From Bacteroidales bacterium (GTDB taxonomy: Bacteria > Bacteroidota > Bacteroidia > Bacteroidales > Lentimicrobiaceae), in assembly GCA_016705005.1 (NCBI GenBank), contig JADIZB010000013.1, positions 62,001 to 126,000 of the forward strand: 64,000 bases of DNA, given 5' to 3'. The notes under the pieces are model-generated. The model made no database searches. It was not told the origin of the DNA and was given only the letters and a program-made list of their open reading frames with translations. Each line of letters starts with the position of its first letter. The first letter of the stretch is position 1. The translations under genes and the position numbers were made by a program. Positions 35,040 through 43,959 of the stretch are shown here, in pieces.

Positions 35040-35561
35040 TCATCTGATTCTGCGAAGACAGATATCCCCGAAAGTAACCCAAACCCCGTTTTGGTTTTTG
35101 GTCGTGGTGTGCATCTTCCAGGTGTCCTCTTTTTCATTGTAGATCAATTGATTGATAAAAGGTCCGTCAGGATATTCAAATCGGAACTCAAGGGTGTTTC
35201 CTTGCCGGATGCCAAAGCCCAGGGTTTCAGAGAACCGTCCCCCGAAATTATCGAGCCAATGACATACATATCGTTCACTTACACAGTCATAACCGATAAA
35301 TACCTGCGCTGTATACTGTGGTTGAGCGGCTGTGTCGGCAAAGGTCAGCACCATAAACTGATGGTCCAGTTCCCAGCTGCCTTTAAAATGGTAGGTTACG
35401 CTGTCGCCCCCGATGTTGCCGGCTGCCGACCAGTTTCCGGCGATTTTATCCACGAATGGGTCGTTGAACCGCTGGTCATCGCATTTGGGTGGGTTCTGTG
35501 CCCGGGCATGAAAGATCATTGCCATTATTAAAAGGAATGTAGTTGTTCTGAGGTGGATCAT
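35040..35561 (-). CDS. Secreted DUF1579-like protein
   Basis: The 173-residue protein has a signal peptide (about 1-21, HARAQ). Its lipocalin-like beta region starts with IAGNWSAAGNIGGDSVTYHFKGSWELDHQFMVLTF, the pattern of DUF1579 proteins (a KLxGxW start and WxxDxxFxxxxY strands). Its ligand and function are unknown. Shadow open frames on the plus strand are rejected because this frame has the signal peptide and the fold-like pattern. Confidence 0.72.
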   Translation of the reverse strand: MIHLRTTTFLLIMAMIFHARAQNPPKCDDQRFNDPFVDKIAGNWSAAGNIGGDSVTYHFKGSWELDHQFMVLTFADTAAQPQYTAQVFIGYDCVSERYVCHWLDNFGGRFSETLGFGIRQGNTLEFRFEYPDGPFINQLIYNEKEDTWKMHTTTKNQNGVWVTFGDICLRRIR

Positions 35562-35815
35562 AGTTCTGAGTTTGCTGCGGATTTATATAAATGTCAGTTT
35601 GCCTGATTATTATTCTAAAGTAGTTCTTGCGAAAACACCAGAAAGTTATGATAAAATTCTCATTTATCAGGTATTCATTAACCGTTGACGATGATTCACT
35701 GGCCTAAATGTTTCAGGCTTTGCTTGCCTTATGTAAATTTTCTCTTGATTTGTAAGTAAAACGGGTTTTGCTTTTTGGCTGAATTTTCACCATATTTGAT
35801 CGGATTCAGTTAAAT
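35562..35815. other. Intergenic region, nothing recognised
   Basis: This AT-rich spacer lies between the DUF1579-like gene start and the terminator of the small gene at 35867. No open frame or regulatory motif was identified. Confidence 0.4.
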
Positions 35816-35842
35816 AAAAAATCCCCGGCTATTGCCAGGGAA
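35816..35842 (-). terminator. Terminator after the small hypothetical gene
   Basis: TCCCCGGC (35822-35829) and GCCAGGGA (35834-35841) form an imperfect stem with one mismatch. On the minus strand it is followed by a run of six T residues. It lies 25 bases past the stop at 35867. Confidence 0.7.
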
Positions 35843-35866
35843 ATTTTGAGGTTATCAGGAAAAGTA

Positions 35867-36235
35867 TTATTCAAAGCGGCGGTGCCAGGCTGAGGTGCCG
35901 TCTTTTATTTCTTCATCACGCACCCAATATTGGTCAACGATTTCAGTTTTTGTCTGATCCCAGTATGCTGGTGAAACACGTTCGCCGGAGGGAGTATTCA
36001 GGCTCATCTCATACACGGAAATCACCGGGTTAAAGACCAGGTCGGTAACACCTATGGCAAATGTAACGGGGGATGATTCATCTTCTTTTTTTTCTTCAGT
36101 GGTCATCACTTCAAAACCGTTGAAGGTGAGTAGTTTCTTAAGGAATTCCACCCGTTGTGCGGTGGCGCCTTTCTCAACAATGGTACAGCGGGTTCCGCTG
36201 ATCTCCTCGACGATGTGTTTGGCTTGTAGTGGCAT
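35867..36235 (-). CDS. Small conserved hypothetical protein
   Basis: I do not recognise this 122-residue soluble protein. It has no signal peptide or transmembrane segment. The sequence has alternating helix and strand character (HIVEEISGTRCTIVEKGATAQRVEFLKKLLTFNGFEV, then an acidic EEKKEDES loop, then VTFAIGVTDLVFNPVISVYEMSL). The C-terminus is rich in tryptophan and charge (YWDQTKTEIVDQYWVRDEE). It ends at a good terminator and lies 197 bases past the end of the nuo operon on the same strand. It may be an independently transcribed gene. Confidence 0.7.
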   Translation of the reverse strand: MPLQAKHIVEEISGTRCTIVEKGATAQRVEFLKKLLTFNGFEVMTTEEKKEDESSPVTFAIGVTDLVFNPVISVYEMSLNTPSGERVSPAYWDQTKTEIVDQYWVRDEEIKDGTSAWHRRFE

Positions 36236-36242
36236 GCTGTGA

Positions 36243-36435
36243 AGTTTAAAGTAAAAAGTAAAAAGTCTAAAGTAAAAAGTTTAAAGTTTACCCGCCGTAA
36301 TGCAATGAAGGAGGGCTCAAGGTTTAAAAGTTAAAGTTCAAAGTTCAAAGCTTAAAGATGGCAATTGGGATTTGGCAATAAAGGTTAATTCTTCAATCCG
36401 AAATCCGCAATCCGAAATCTGCAATCCGAAATCAA
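36243..36435. repeat. Period-7 repeats between nuoN and the small gene
   Basis: Three blocks each keep a 7-base period. Seven AGTTTAA/AGTAAAA/AGTCTAA units lie at 36243-36291. Five AAAGTTC-like units lie at 36326-36360. Six alternating CAATCCG and AAATCCG units lie at 36394-36435. The last block overlaps the nuoN stop codon (36432-36434). AGTAAAA and AGTTCAA recur at 63.2 kb. Confidence 0.75.
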
Positions 36436-37856
36436 AACAAACCGACACTAAGGTTAAAGATAAACTCATATACCTGGGCCCAGAATCCAACCACAAGGAT
36501 ACCCAGTCCACTCAGGATCAGACCTGCACGGGTCATGTTGTCGCTGCGGAATTTTGCGATAGGGGTGTCTGTCTTGTTGATAAACATAGCCTTTACTACC
36601 ATCAGATAATAGTAAAGAGAAATGGTTGCATTCAGTACCGCAATAAAAACCAGCCAGTAATAACCGGCCGAAGCAGCAGACGTGAACAGGAAAAACTTAC
36701 CGAAGAATCCGGCTACCGGCGGAATACCTGCCAGTGAAAACATGGCCAGCATCATCAGGAGGCTTAGTTTCGGGTTGGTATGGTACAGACCGTCGTAATC
36801 GCCCATATTGATTTTACCGGTTGAGGCTTCTATGGCCGAAACCACACCAAAGGCACCGAGATTCGAAAAGATATACACCAATACAAAATAGATGACCGAA
36901 GTCATACCCATCTGGCTTCCGGCAATCATCCCAAGCAGGATGAAACCAGCCTGAGCAATGGATGAAAAGGCGAGGAACCGTTTCATATTTTTCTGTCTCA
37001 GTGCGAAAAGGTTACCAACAACCATGGTGAGGATGGAAATGATATAGAGCAGGTCCTGCCATACATAGACCAGCTGAAAAAACACTTTGTAAAGAATCAG
37101 TACCAGGATAAACGAAGCTGCCCCTTTTGAGATGACCGAGAAGTAGGAAGTGACATTGATGGGTGATCCTTCGTAAACATCGGCTGTCCATAAGTGGAAA
37201 GGTACCAGTGAAATCTTGAAGGCCATCCCTGAAAAGAAAAACAGGAAAGCCAGCACCTGCATCGGGGCATTACTGTACAACTGAGCGACATCACTGAAAT
37301 AGATGCTTCCTGTTGAGCCGTAAATGAGCGACAGACCAAACAGCAGGATACCGGATGAAAGCGCGGATGATAGAATCAGTTTGACACCGGCTTCGGCCGA
37401 TTTGGTCTGATGATGAGTATAGGCTGCCAGTGCTGCCATCGGTATGGTGGCTGTTTCCAGTCCGAGGTAAAACATCAGGAAGTCACCCGATGAGATCATA
37501 AAGTACATCCCGATCAGGGTTGAGAACATCAGGATGAAATATTCGCTCATCTTGTCGCGGTTTTCTTCTTTCATGATCCAGGTGTACGACTGCAGCAGGA
37601 TGATCAGTACCCCTACATTCAGCACATTTTTCATCATGCCGATCAGTGCAGTTGCCCTGAACATGCCACCGAAGAGAATGCCTTCGCACGCCGGGAGGAA
37701 ACCGAGAATGGTATGTATGCTGAACAGGACAACAGCCACCGGTATGATGCGTGGTTTTTGTGATGGTTTCAGCATAAGGTCTGTCACCAGCAGAATGAGT
37801 GCTATTGCCACCAGCGACAATTCATGCCGCATAAGTAAGAAGTCGTTTATTATCAT
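36432..37856 (-). CDS. nuoN: NADH-quinone oxidoreductase subunit N
   Basis: NuoN is one of three antiporter-like membrane subunits of complex I that carry protons. The 474-residue protein has about fourteen transmembrane helices. The conserved Proton_antipo_M core includes FHLWTADVYEGSP (about 222-234) and the lysine-bearing segment KRFLAFSSIAQAGFILLGM (about 292-310). It is the last gene of the nuoABCDHIJKLMN operon. The coding sequence ends inside a short heptamer repeat. There is a 71-base gap from nuoM. Confidence 0.94.
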   Translation of the reverse strand: MIINDFLLMRHELSLVAIALILLVTDLMLKPSQKPRIIPVAVVLFSIHTILGFLPACEGILFGGMFRATALIGMMKNVLNVGVLIILLQSYTWIMKEENRDKMSEYFILMFSTLIGMYFMISSGDFLMFYLGLETATIPMAALAAYTHHQTKSAEAGVKLILSSALSSGILLFGLSLIYGSTGSIYFSDVAQLYSNAPMQVLAFLFFFSGMAFKISLVPFHLWTADVYEGSPINVTSYFSVISKGAASFILVLILYKVFFQLVYVWQDLLYIISILTMVVGNLFALRQKNMKRFLAFSSIAQAGFILLGMIAGSQMGMTSVIYFVLVYIFSNLGAFGVVSAIEASTGKINMGDYDGLYHTNPKLSLLMMLAMFSLAGIPPVAGFFGKFFLFTSAASAGYYWLVFIAVLNATISLYYYLMVVKAMFINKTDTPIAKFRSDNMTRAGLILSGLGILVVGFWAQVYEFIFNLSVGLF

Positions 37857-37927
37857 ACTACCGAATCTAAAAGTTTTTATTTGATGAAACTTTCAGGATG
37901 AAATCCTTCTGTTTTCAGCATATACAT

Positions 37928-39448
37928 TTAAAACAGGCTTGTAAATTCAAAGCCTGCCATTGAAATCTTGTTAACAATGGGTGCAAGGCTTACATTGATC
38001 ATATCGGAAAGCCAGAGCGGGGCGATACCGATGGCAGCGATGGCAACTACAAGGGTAATGGTTGAAAGCCTTTCATACCATTTGGCGTCGTCAAGATGCA
38101 GGAAATGATCGTTTTTAATCGGGCCGAGCAACAGAATGCCTACCACGCGCAGGATATACACAGCCGTAACCACGATACTGGTGGTGGCCATGATGGTCAG
38201 GATGCGATGGAAGGTGTCGGTATGCTGGTAGGCGCCAAAGAAGATGGTCATTTCAGCAACGAAACCGCTTAATCCCGGAAGTCCCAGTGAAGCCAGACCA
38301 GCGATGACGTAGACCACACCGAGGAAAGGCATTACTTTCATCAATCCACCCATTTCGTTGATCATCCTGGTATGGGTCCTTCCATAGATCATGCCGATCA
38401 GGGCAAAGAAGAGGGCTGTCATCAGACCATGGGAGATCATCTGAATGATCGCGCCGTTGAAGGCTGTCTGGTTCATCATCAGCACGGCAAACAAAACCAG
38501 TCCGCAGTGACTTACGGAGGAATAGGCATTGATGTATTTGAGGTCTTTCTGCCAGATGGCACCAAAGGCTCCGTAAACGACACTTATGGAGGTGAGGATC
38601 AGGAAAATCCATGCCTGCTCCTGCGCAGCTTCGGGCATCAGGAAGATGGCAACGCGGAAAGCGCCGTAACCTCCGAGTTTCATCAGCACTCCGGCATGAA
38701 GCATCGAAACGGCAGTCGGGGCTGAGGCATGACCATCGGGCGACCAGGTGTGGAACGGGAAAAGAGCGCCAAGGATACCGAAACCAATAAAGGTAAACGG
38801 GAAGAGAAAGCGCTGCATTTCGATGGGGATGTTGATCTTCGAAATTTCAAGCAGGTTCCAGGTGAGTTGTCCGCCATCGGGGGCTGAATAAAAATATATG
38901 CCAAGTAATCCAACCATTAACAGGGCCGATCCACCCATGAGCATGAGCGTAAGCTTCATGGCAGAATATTCCTTTGGTCCTGATCCCCAGATTCCGATCA
39001 GCAGGTACATCGGAATTACAGCAATTTCATAAAAGAGGAACATGGTAAAGAGGTCGAGTGAGATGAAGAACCCGAAAACCCCGGTAGCAAGGAGGATCAG
39101 TGAGATGAAAAATTCCCTGGAGAGGAATTCCATTTTCCAGGATGCAAAAATTCCGGCAAAGACCACAATACCCGTCAGTGCAATCATGGCTACCGAAATG
39201 CCGTCAACACCTACTGTGTAATGTATATTCAGAGTAGGAAACCAGAGTGCATCATAAGTAAAGAGCATTTCAGCCATGTTTCCAGCCTGACGTTCTGCCA
39301 GGTAGAGATAGACCAGCAATCCGGCCAGGATAAGCTGAATGCTCATGCCAATGGCTGAAACGAGCCTGGTCTGTTTCATGTTCTTTGTGAACACGATGCC
39401 GATGCAGGTTAAAACCGGAATAAGGACAAATAAACTGAGTATATTCAT
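37928..39448 (-). CDS. nuoM: NADH-quinone oxidoreductase subunit M
   Basis: NuoM is a proton-translocating antiporter-like subunit of complex I. The 506-residue protein has about fourteen transmembrane helices. The essential glutamate lies in LFYEIAVIPMYLLIGIWG, and the conserved broken-helix segments read FPFHTWSPDGHASAPTAVSMLHAGVLMKLGGYG and DLKYINAYSSVSHCGLVLF. Length and motif order are normal. It sits between nuoL (16 bases away) and nuoN in the operon. Confidence 0.95.
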   Translation of the reverse strand: MNILSLFVLIPVLTCIGIVFTKNMKQTRLVSAIGMSIQLILAGLLVYLYLAERQAGNMAEMLFTYDALWFPTLNIHYTVGVDGISVAMIALTGIVVFAGIFASWKMEFLSREFFISLILLATGVFGFFISLDLFTMFLFYEIAVIPMYLLIGIWGSGPKEYSAMKLTLMLMGGSALLMVGLLGIYFYSAPDGGQLTWNLLEISKINIPIEMQRFLFPFTFIGFGILGALFPFHTWSPDGHASAPTAVSMLHAGVLMKLGGYGAFRVAIFLMPEAAQEQAWIFLILTSISVVYGAFGAIWQKDLKYINAYSSVSHCGLVLFAVLMMNQTAFNGAIIQMISHGLMTALFFALIGMIYGRTHTRMINEMGGLMKVMPFLGVVYVIAGLASLGLPGLSGFVAEMTIFFGAYQHTDTFHRILTIMATTSIVVTAVYILRVVGILLLGPIKNDHFLHLDDAKWYERLSTITLVVAIAAIGIAPLWLSDMINVSLAPIVNKISMAGFEFTSLF

Positions 39449-39464
39449 ATTGCGATCCTTTGCT

Positions 39465-39770
39465 TTACCAGATATAGATGAAAATTATAACAAGGACAAT
39501 GGTGCCCGAGACAAACACATAACCGTACTGCTGGATGCGCCCGCTCTGGAAGCCTTTGATCATGTATGCGGAGCGCTCGATTACCCGGGCTATCAGGTTC
39601 ATAAAACCATCCACGATGTGGCGGTCGAACCAGGCTACCGGACGTGAAACAAGATTGAACAGTATTTTCTTTGTCACGAAGAGGTAGACCTCATCCATGT
39701 AGAACTTGTGGTAGGCCCATGTATAGAAATTTCCGAATCCATTGGAAACTTGCAGCGGTGAGCCGAAACC
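39465..39770 (-). pseudogene. nuoL: C-terminal part of nuoL, out of frame
   Basis: Another reading frame continues nuoL after the shift. From about 39764 down to 39465 it reads GSPLQVSNGFGNFYTWAYHK, then FYMDEVYLFVTKKILFNLVSR and on to FVSGTIVLVIIFIYIW. This is the end of NuoL, with the long lateral helix that clamps NuoM and NuoN and the last transmembrane helix. Without it the subunit would lack its C-terminal anchor. The frame is intact to a stop just before nuoM, so it has not decayed further. Confidence 0.8.
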
Positions 39771-41380
39771 TTACGGTACATAATGGTTGCAACGACAATT
39801 CCGAGGATTCCGATCAAAACCGAAGGAACCGCCACCATATAATCAATATGAGTCTCAAATGGCTGTCCGTCGCTGGTTACCAGCTCATGGAACGGGAGGA
39901 AGCCTGAAAACACGGAACCGAAGGCAAGTACGAGCAAAGGAATGGTCATGGTGGCCGGGGCTTCGTGCGGGGTGTGATGATAATGGGTTTCTTTTCCCCA
40001 GAAGATGCTGTAATACAGGCGGAACATATAGAAAGCGGTGAGACCGGCAACAGCAAATTCAATGATAAATAGCGGCAGGTTGTGATGGAAAGCTGCCACC
40101 AGTATTTCGTCTTTGCTGAAAAATCCTGAAAGTGGCGGGATTCCTGCAATGGTGAGACAGGCAATTAAAAAGGTGATGTGGGTAATCGGCAGGTATTTCC
40201 TGAGTCCGCCCATGTCGCGCATATCGTTGCTGTGAACGGCATGGATAATGGCGCCGGCACCGAGGAATAGCAATGCCTTGAACATGGCATGGGTAAAGAG
40301 ATGGAAATTGCCCGCCATAAAACCAAGGCCATCATGACCACCATATCCTGATACGCCCAGAGCAAGCATCATATAGCCGATCTGCGACATGGTAGAGTAG
40401 GCCAGTACACGTTTGATATCGGTTTGGGTACAGGCGATGATGGCGGCAAAGAGCGAACTGATGCCACCCACCCAGGCAACAACATGCAAGGCATCGGGTG
40501 CCACCATTGAATAAACAGGGAAAAGGCGTGCTACAAGGTAAACACCGGCAACCACCATGGTTGCGGCATGGATGAGGGCCGAAACAGGAGTGGGGCCTTC
40601 CATGGCATCGGGCAGCCAGATATGCAACGGGAACATGGCCGATTTACCGGCACCTCCCATAAACACAAAGATCAGGGCCCAGGTAATGGCACTGAGGCCG
40701 AGGAATGTGGCACCACCAGCTTGTGAAATGGCGGGGCCGGTCGGGCTGACCAGTGTCTGGAAATCAAATGTATCTGTCATGAACGACAGCATCAGGATGC
40801 CAATGAGGAAACCCAGATCAGCAAACCGGGTGACTATAAACGCTTTTTTTGATGCAGAAACTGCGCTGGGTTTCTCATAATAGAATCCGATCAGCAGAAA
40901 CGAGGAAACACCTACGAGTTCCCAGAAAATATACATCTGAAAGATGTTGGTCGCCAGCACCAGACCCAGCATCGAGAAAGTAAACAAAGAAAGGAAGGTA
41001 TAGAAACGGGCAAACCCATTTTCACCTTTCATATACCCCAGGCTGTAAATGTGTACCATAAATGACACGGTGCTGACGACCACCAGCATCATTACGGAGA
41101 TAGGGTCGAGGAGGATACCCAGGTTAATGGTCAGTTTCTCGGTAAGATGGAGCCACTGGATTTCAAATGCCTTCATGGAAGCATAACCTGTCCCTGCGAC
41201 ATGATCGGTCCAGAAGAACCGTATGGCGGTGAGATAGGATAATATGGTCACGGCAAACAGCCCGGTGGTTCCGATCAGTCCGGATACCTGCGGTTTCAGT
41301 TTGCTTCCGGCCAGTCCGGTAAACAGGAAAACTGCCAGAGGAATCAGCGGGATAAGCAATGTGTAGGTGTAGTCAATCAT
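39674..41380 (-). CDS. nuoL: NADH-quinone oxidoreductase subunit L, frameshifted near the end
   Basis: NuoL is the distal antiporter-like proton channel of complex I. The 568-residue frame covers the N-terminal domain and the antiporter core: YIFWELVGVSSFLLIGFYYEKPSAV, FPLHIWLPDAMEGPTPVSALIHAATMVVAGVYL and KRVLAYSTMSQIGYMMLALG. After IMYRKVS (about residue 533) it switches to an unrelated tail, while the true C-terminus continues in another frame. One missing base near 39766-39768, at the triple A (T on the coding strand), would restore a 638-residue protein of normal length. This may be a sequencing error or a genuine mutation. Confidence 0.9.
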   Translation of the reverse strand: MIDYTYTLLIPLIPLAVFLFTGLAGSKLKPQVSGLIGTTGLFAVTILSYLTAIRFFWTDHVAGTGYASMKAFEIQWLHLTEKLTINLGILLDPISVMMLVVVSTVSFMVHIYSLGYMKGENGFARFYTFLSLFTFSMLGLVLATNIFQMYIFWELVGVSSFLLIGFYYEKPSAVSASKKAFIVTRFADLGFLIGILMLSFMTDTFDFQTLVSPTGPAISQAGGATFLGLSAITWALIFVFMGGAGKSAMFPLHIWLPDAMEGPTPVSALIHAATMVVAGVYLVARLFPVYSMVAPDALHVVAWVGGISSLFAAIIACTQTDIKRVLAYSTMSQIGYMMLALGVSGYGGHDGLGFMAGNFHLFTHAMFKALLFLGAGAIIHAVHSNDMRDMGGLRKYLPITHITFLIACLTIAGIPPLSGFFSKDEILVAAFHHNLPLFIIEFAVAGLTAFYMFRLYYSIFWGKETHYHHTPHEAPATMTIPLLVLAFGSVFSGFLPFHELVTSDGQPFETHIDYMVAVPSVLIGILGIVVATIMYRKVSAHRCKFPMDSEISIHGPTTSSTWMRSTSS

Positions 41381-41423
41381 TTGCTTGTGTCCTTTCGGTT
41401 TTCGAATAAATTACTCACAATTG

Positions 41424-41741
41424 TTAGAATTTCATTTCGTCTACCTTGTCCACATCGATTGATCTGAAATTGCGGTAGATATTGATGATGATGGCGATGG
41501 CCACAGCGGCTTCAGCAGCCGCGACAGCGATAACTATCAGGCTGAAAAAATGTCCATGCAGGTTTTCGGGATAGAGATACCGGTTGAAGGCCACAAAATT
41601 GATGTTTACCGAATTGAGAATAAGTTCGATCGACATCAGCATTGTAATCAAATTCTTCCGGGTCAGGAAACCATAAATGCCCGTAAAGAACATCAGGGTA
41701 CTGATTATCAGAAAATACTGTAGAGGAATGGTTCCGGTCAT
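41424..41741 (-). CDS. nuoK: NADH-quinone oxidoreductase subunit K
   Basis: NuoK is a small membrane subunit of complex I, related to MnhC/MrpC. The 105-residue protein has three transmembrane helices with the conserved buried glutamates in MLMSIELILNSVNINF (helix 2) and AVAAAEAAVAIAIIINIYR (helix 3). These residues form part of the proton path. It lies between nuoJ and nuoL, 43 bases upstream of the latter. Confidence 0.95.
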   Translation of the reverse strand: MTGTIPLQYFLIISTLMFFTGIYGFLTRKNLITMLMSIELILNSVNINFVAFNRYLYPENLHGHFFSLIVIAVAAAEAAVAIAIIINIYRNFRSIDVDKVDEMKF

Positions 41742-41763
41742 ACTTACTGGGATTTTCTCTTGA

Positions 41764-42291
41764 TTATTTTTTTAAGCCTTTAACTGCCTTATTTTCTTTG
41801 CGGGCGACTATGATAGCACCGATCATGGCAGCCAGCAGCAGGATGGAAACGACTTCAAACGGAAGTGCATAGCCATTTTCGTTGTATGATACAAGTGCCC
41901 GGCCAATGGCTTTGACATCTGACGGAGATTCAACCACCGACTTTGCAGGGAATGAATAACTGATAATGGTGATCAGGGTAAGGGTAGCCCCGGCTACCAC
42001 AGCCAGTGCCGACATAAGTCCCTGGTACCGGCCGGCCATCTGAGCCCTTTCGCTGATGTGGCTTGTGAGCAGGATCGAGAAAATGATCAGTACGATGATG
42101 CCACCGGCATACACAGTAAGCTGAACGGCTGCCAGGAAGTTGTAGTTGAGCATGAAGTAGAGCCCGGCGGTGCTGACGAGTACAAAAAGCAGGTAAACTG
42201 CAGCCCGGAGAATCCTGCGGCTGGTAACGGTGAGAATCGAAAAAACGATGATCATCGCCGAAAGCAGAAAAAATAAGATTTCGCTGTTCAT
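41764..42291 (-). CDS. nuoJ: NADH-quinone oxidoreductase subunit J
   Basis: NuoJ is a five-helix membrane subunit of complex I. The 175-residue protein shows the typical segments ILRAAVYLLFVLVSTAGLYFMLNYNFLAAVQLTVYAGGIIVLIIFSILLT (about 27-76) and YALPFEVVSILLLAAMIGAIIVARKE at the end. The YAGGI-like bend in helix 3 takes part in coupling quinone reduction to proton movement. The length and the position between nuoI and nuoK are standard. Confidence 0.95.
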   Translation of the reverse strand: MNSEILFFLLSAMIIVFSILTVTSRRILRAAVYLLFVLVSTAGLYFMLNYNFLAAVQLTVYAGGIIVLIIFSILLTSHISERAQMAGRYQGLMSALAVVAGATLTLITIISYSFPAKSVVESPSDVKAIGRALVSYNENGYALPFEVVSILLLAAMIGAIIVARKENKAVKGLKK

Positions 42292-42339
42292 AATATGTTT
42301 GTCAGTCGGTTGTCTTTATCAGGTTATAGCCTTTGGGGT

Positions 42340-42822
42340 TTAATCCTTCACGCCTTCCATTATCTTTGAACCTGGTTGATTCAGCACTTTGGTCAGTGTA
42401 GAACGATCCCACACGGCATGTTCAAAATTCTGACCCATCACGATGGCTCCGGTCGGGCAGGCTTTCACACACAGGTTGCAGAAAGTGCACATGCCAAGGT
42501 GATAAATATGCTGATCGATGGCACGTTTCTTTTTTCCATCTTCCAGAATCAGTGATTTGGTGATGATTTCAATAGAGCCATTGGGGCAGTTGATTTCACA
42601 GATGCCGCAGCCGGTGCACTTGTGCTCGTTGTTTTCGTTGTGAGGCATAATTACTTCGCCCCGGAACCGCTCGGCTATTTTCAGTGTCTTCCTGTTTTCA
42701 GGATATTGCTGGGTTACATGCTTCCATGGTGTGAAAAAGTACTTTGCCGTAACTTTCATACCTGTGAGCAGGGTCCAGATACCCTTTAATATTTCGGTGA
42801 TATAGGAGATTATCGATTTCAT
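42340..42822 (-). CDS. nuoI: NADH-quinone oxidoreductase subunit I
   Basis: NuoI carries clusters N6a and N6b, which pass electrons towards N2 and quinone. The 160-residue protein has both 4Fe-4S motifs: C69, C72, C75 and C79 (CTGCGICEINCP), and C112, C115, C118 and C122 (CTFCNLCVKACP). The N-terminal amphipathic helices contact NuoH. In this operon there is no NuoE, F or G, so electrons must reach these clusters from a donor other than the usual NADH module. Confidence 0.95.
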   Translation of the reverse strand: MKSIISYITEILKGIWTLLTGMKVTAKYFFTPWKHVTQQYPENRKTLKIAERFRGEVIMPHNENNEHKCTGCGICEINCPNGSIEIITKSLILEDGKKKRAIDQHIYHLGMCTFCNLCVKACPTGAIVMGQNFEHAVWDRSTLTKVLNQPGSKIMEGVKD

Positions 42823-42839
42823 GGTTCAGGTTTCTGAGA

Positions 42840-43928
42840 TTAAAAATGCAGCCCGAAAAGTACCACGGCGGCCATCAGTAAGATGTTGAACAGGTTGATC
42901 GGAAGCAGGTATTTCCATTCGAGATTCAGGATCTGGTCAACGCGGAGACGAGGGAAAGTCCATTTGAACCACATCATCAGGAATATAACCCCAAGTACTT
43001 TAAAGAAGAACCAGAAGAGTCCCGGCATCAGGTCCATGATTTGGTTGAAACTTTCAAATTCGCCGAAGTGAAGTGGCATCCAGCCTCCAAGGAACACTGT
43101 TGTTGCCATGGCGGCAACAATAAAAAGGTTAATATACTCAGCCAGGAAGAAAAAAGCAAACTTGATTCCGGAGTATTCTGTATGAAATCCGGCAGTAAGT
43201 TCTGATTCGGCTTCAGCAAGGTCAAAAGGACCACGGTTTGTTTCTGCTGTACCAGCAATAATGAATACAAAAAAGGCAATAATAGCCGGGACATGTCCTT
43301 TGAAAATAAACCACATATCCCGCTGCCCTTCAACAATACCTGATATCTGCATTGTCCCTGCCAGGATAATCATAGTGATCAGCGATAAGCCGACCGACAA
43401 CTCATAACTTACAATCTGGGCGCCGGAACGCATGGCACCGATAAGGGAATATTTATTGTTCGAACTCCAGCCGGCCAGTAAAATTCCTATAACACCAACT
43501 GAAGAAACTGCAGTAACGAAGAAAATTCCTATATCAAAGTCGAAGGTTGCCAGTCCGGGAGCAAACGGGATGACCGAGATTACCAGAAAACTGACGATGA
43601 TTACAATAAATGGTGCCAGATTGTAAAGGAATTTGTCGGCATTTTTTGGCATAATCAACTCCTTCATCAGGAGTTTGATGAAGTCTGCAATGGTCTGAAG
43701 CAAACCCCAGGGACCAACCCTCATAGGGCCCATGCGTTGCTGGAAGGCTGCACAGACCTTACGTTCTGCATAAACCAGGAAAAGGCCGAACAGTGCTACA
43801 AAAAGCAGGTAGGCCAGACCAACGATGGTCCATTCAATGGCCAGGGTTGCAGTTGGTGAGAACTGCGACGAGAGCCCTTCATGAATGGATTTTGTCAGTG
43901 TTGTGAAATCGTAGATATTGAATGCCAT
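42840..43928 (-). CDS. nuoH: NADH-quinone oxidoreductase subunit H
   Basis: NuoH forms the quinone chamber together with NuoB and NuoD. The 362-residue protein has about eight transmembrane helices. The conserved segments are YAERKVCAAFQQRMGPMRVGPWGLLQTIADFIKLLMKE (about 49-87), GSNN-like WSSNNKYSLIGAMRSGAQIVSYEL and TNRGPFDLAEAESELTAGFHTEYSGIKFAFFFLAEY, the glutamate-rich loop that couples quinone binding to proton pumping. The position between nuoD and nuoI is standard. Confidence 0.95.
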   Translation of the reverse strand: MAFNIYDFTTLTKSIHEGLSSQFSPTATLAIEWTIVGLAYLLFVALFGLFLVYAERKVCAAFQQRMGPMRVGPWGLLQTIADFIKLLMKELIMPKNADKFLYNLAPFIVIIVSFLVISVIPFAPGLATFDFDIGIFFVTAVSSVGVIGILLAGWSSNNKYSLIGAMRSGAQIVSYELSVGLSLITMIILAGTMQISGIVEGQRDMWFIFKGHVPAIIAFFVFIIAGTAETNRGPFDLAEAESELTAGFHTEYSGIKFAFFFLAEYINLFIVAAMATTVFLGGWMPLHFGEFESFNQIMDLMPGLFWFFFKVLGVIFLMMWFKWTFPRLRVDQILNLEWKYLLPINLFNILLMAAVVLFGLHF

Positions 43929-43959
43929 CTTTTATAAGTTCGATGTTTTCTTCAGATTT

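Noticed and set aside
34989..35531. 180-residue plus-strand open frame
   Set aside because: It mirrors the DUF1579-like gene on the minus strand, which has a signal peptide and a fold-like sequence. The plus-strand product lacks both.
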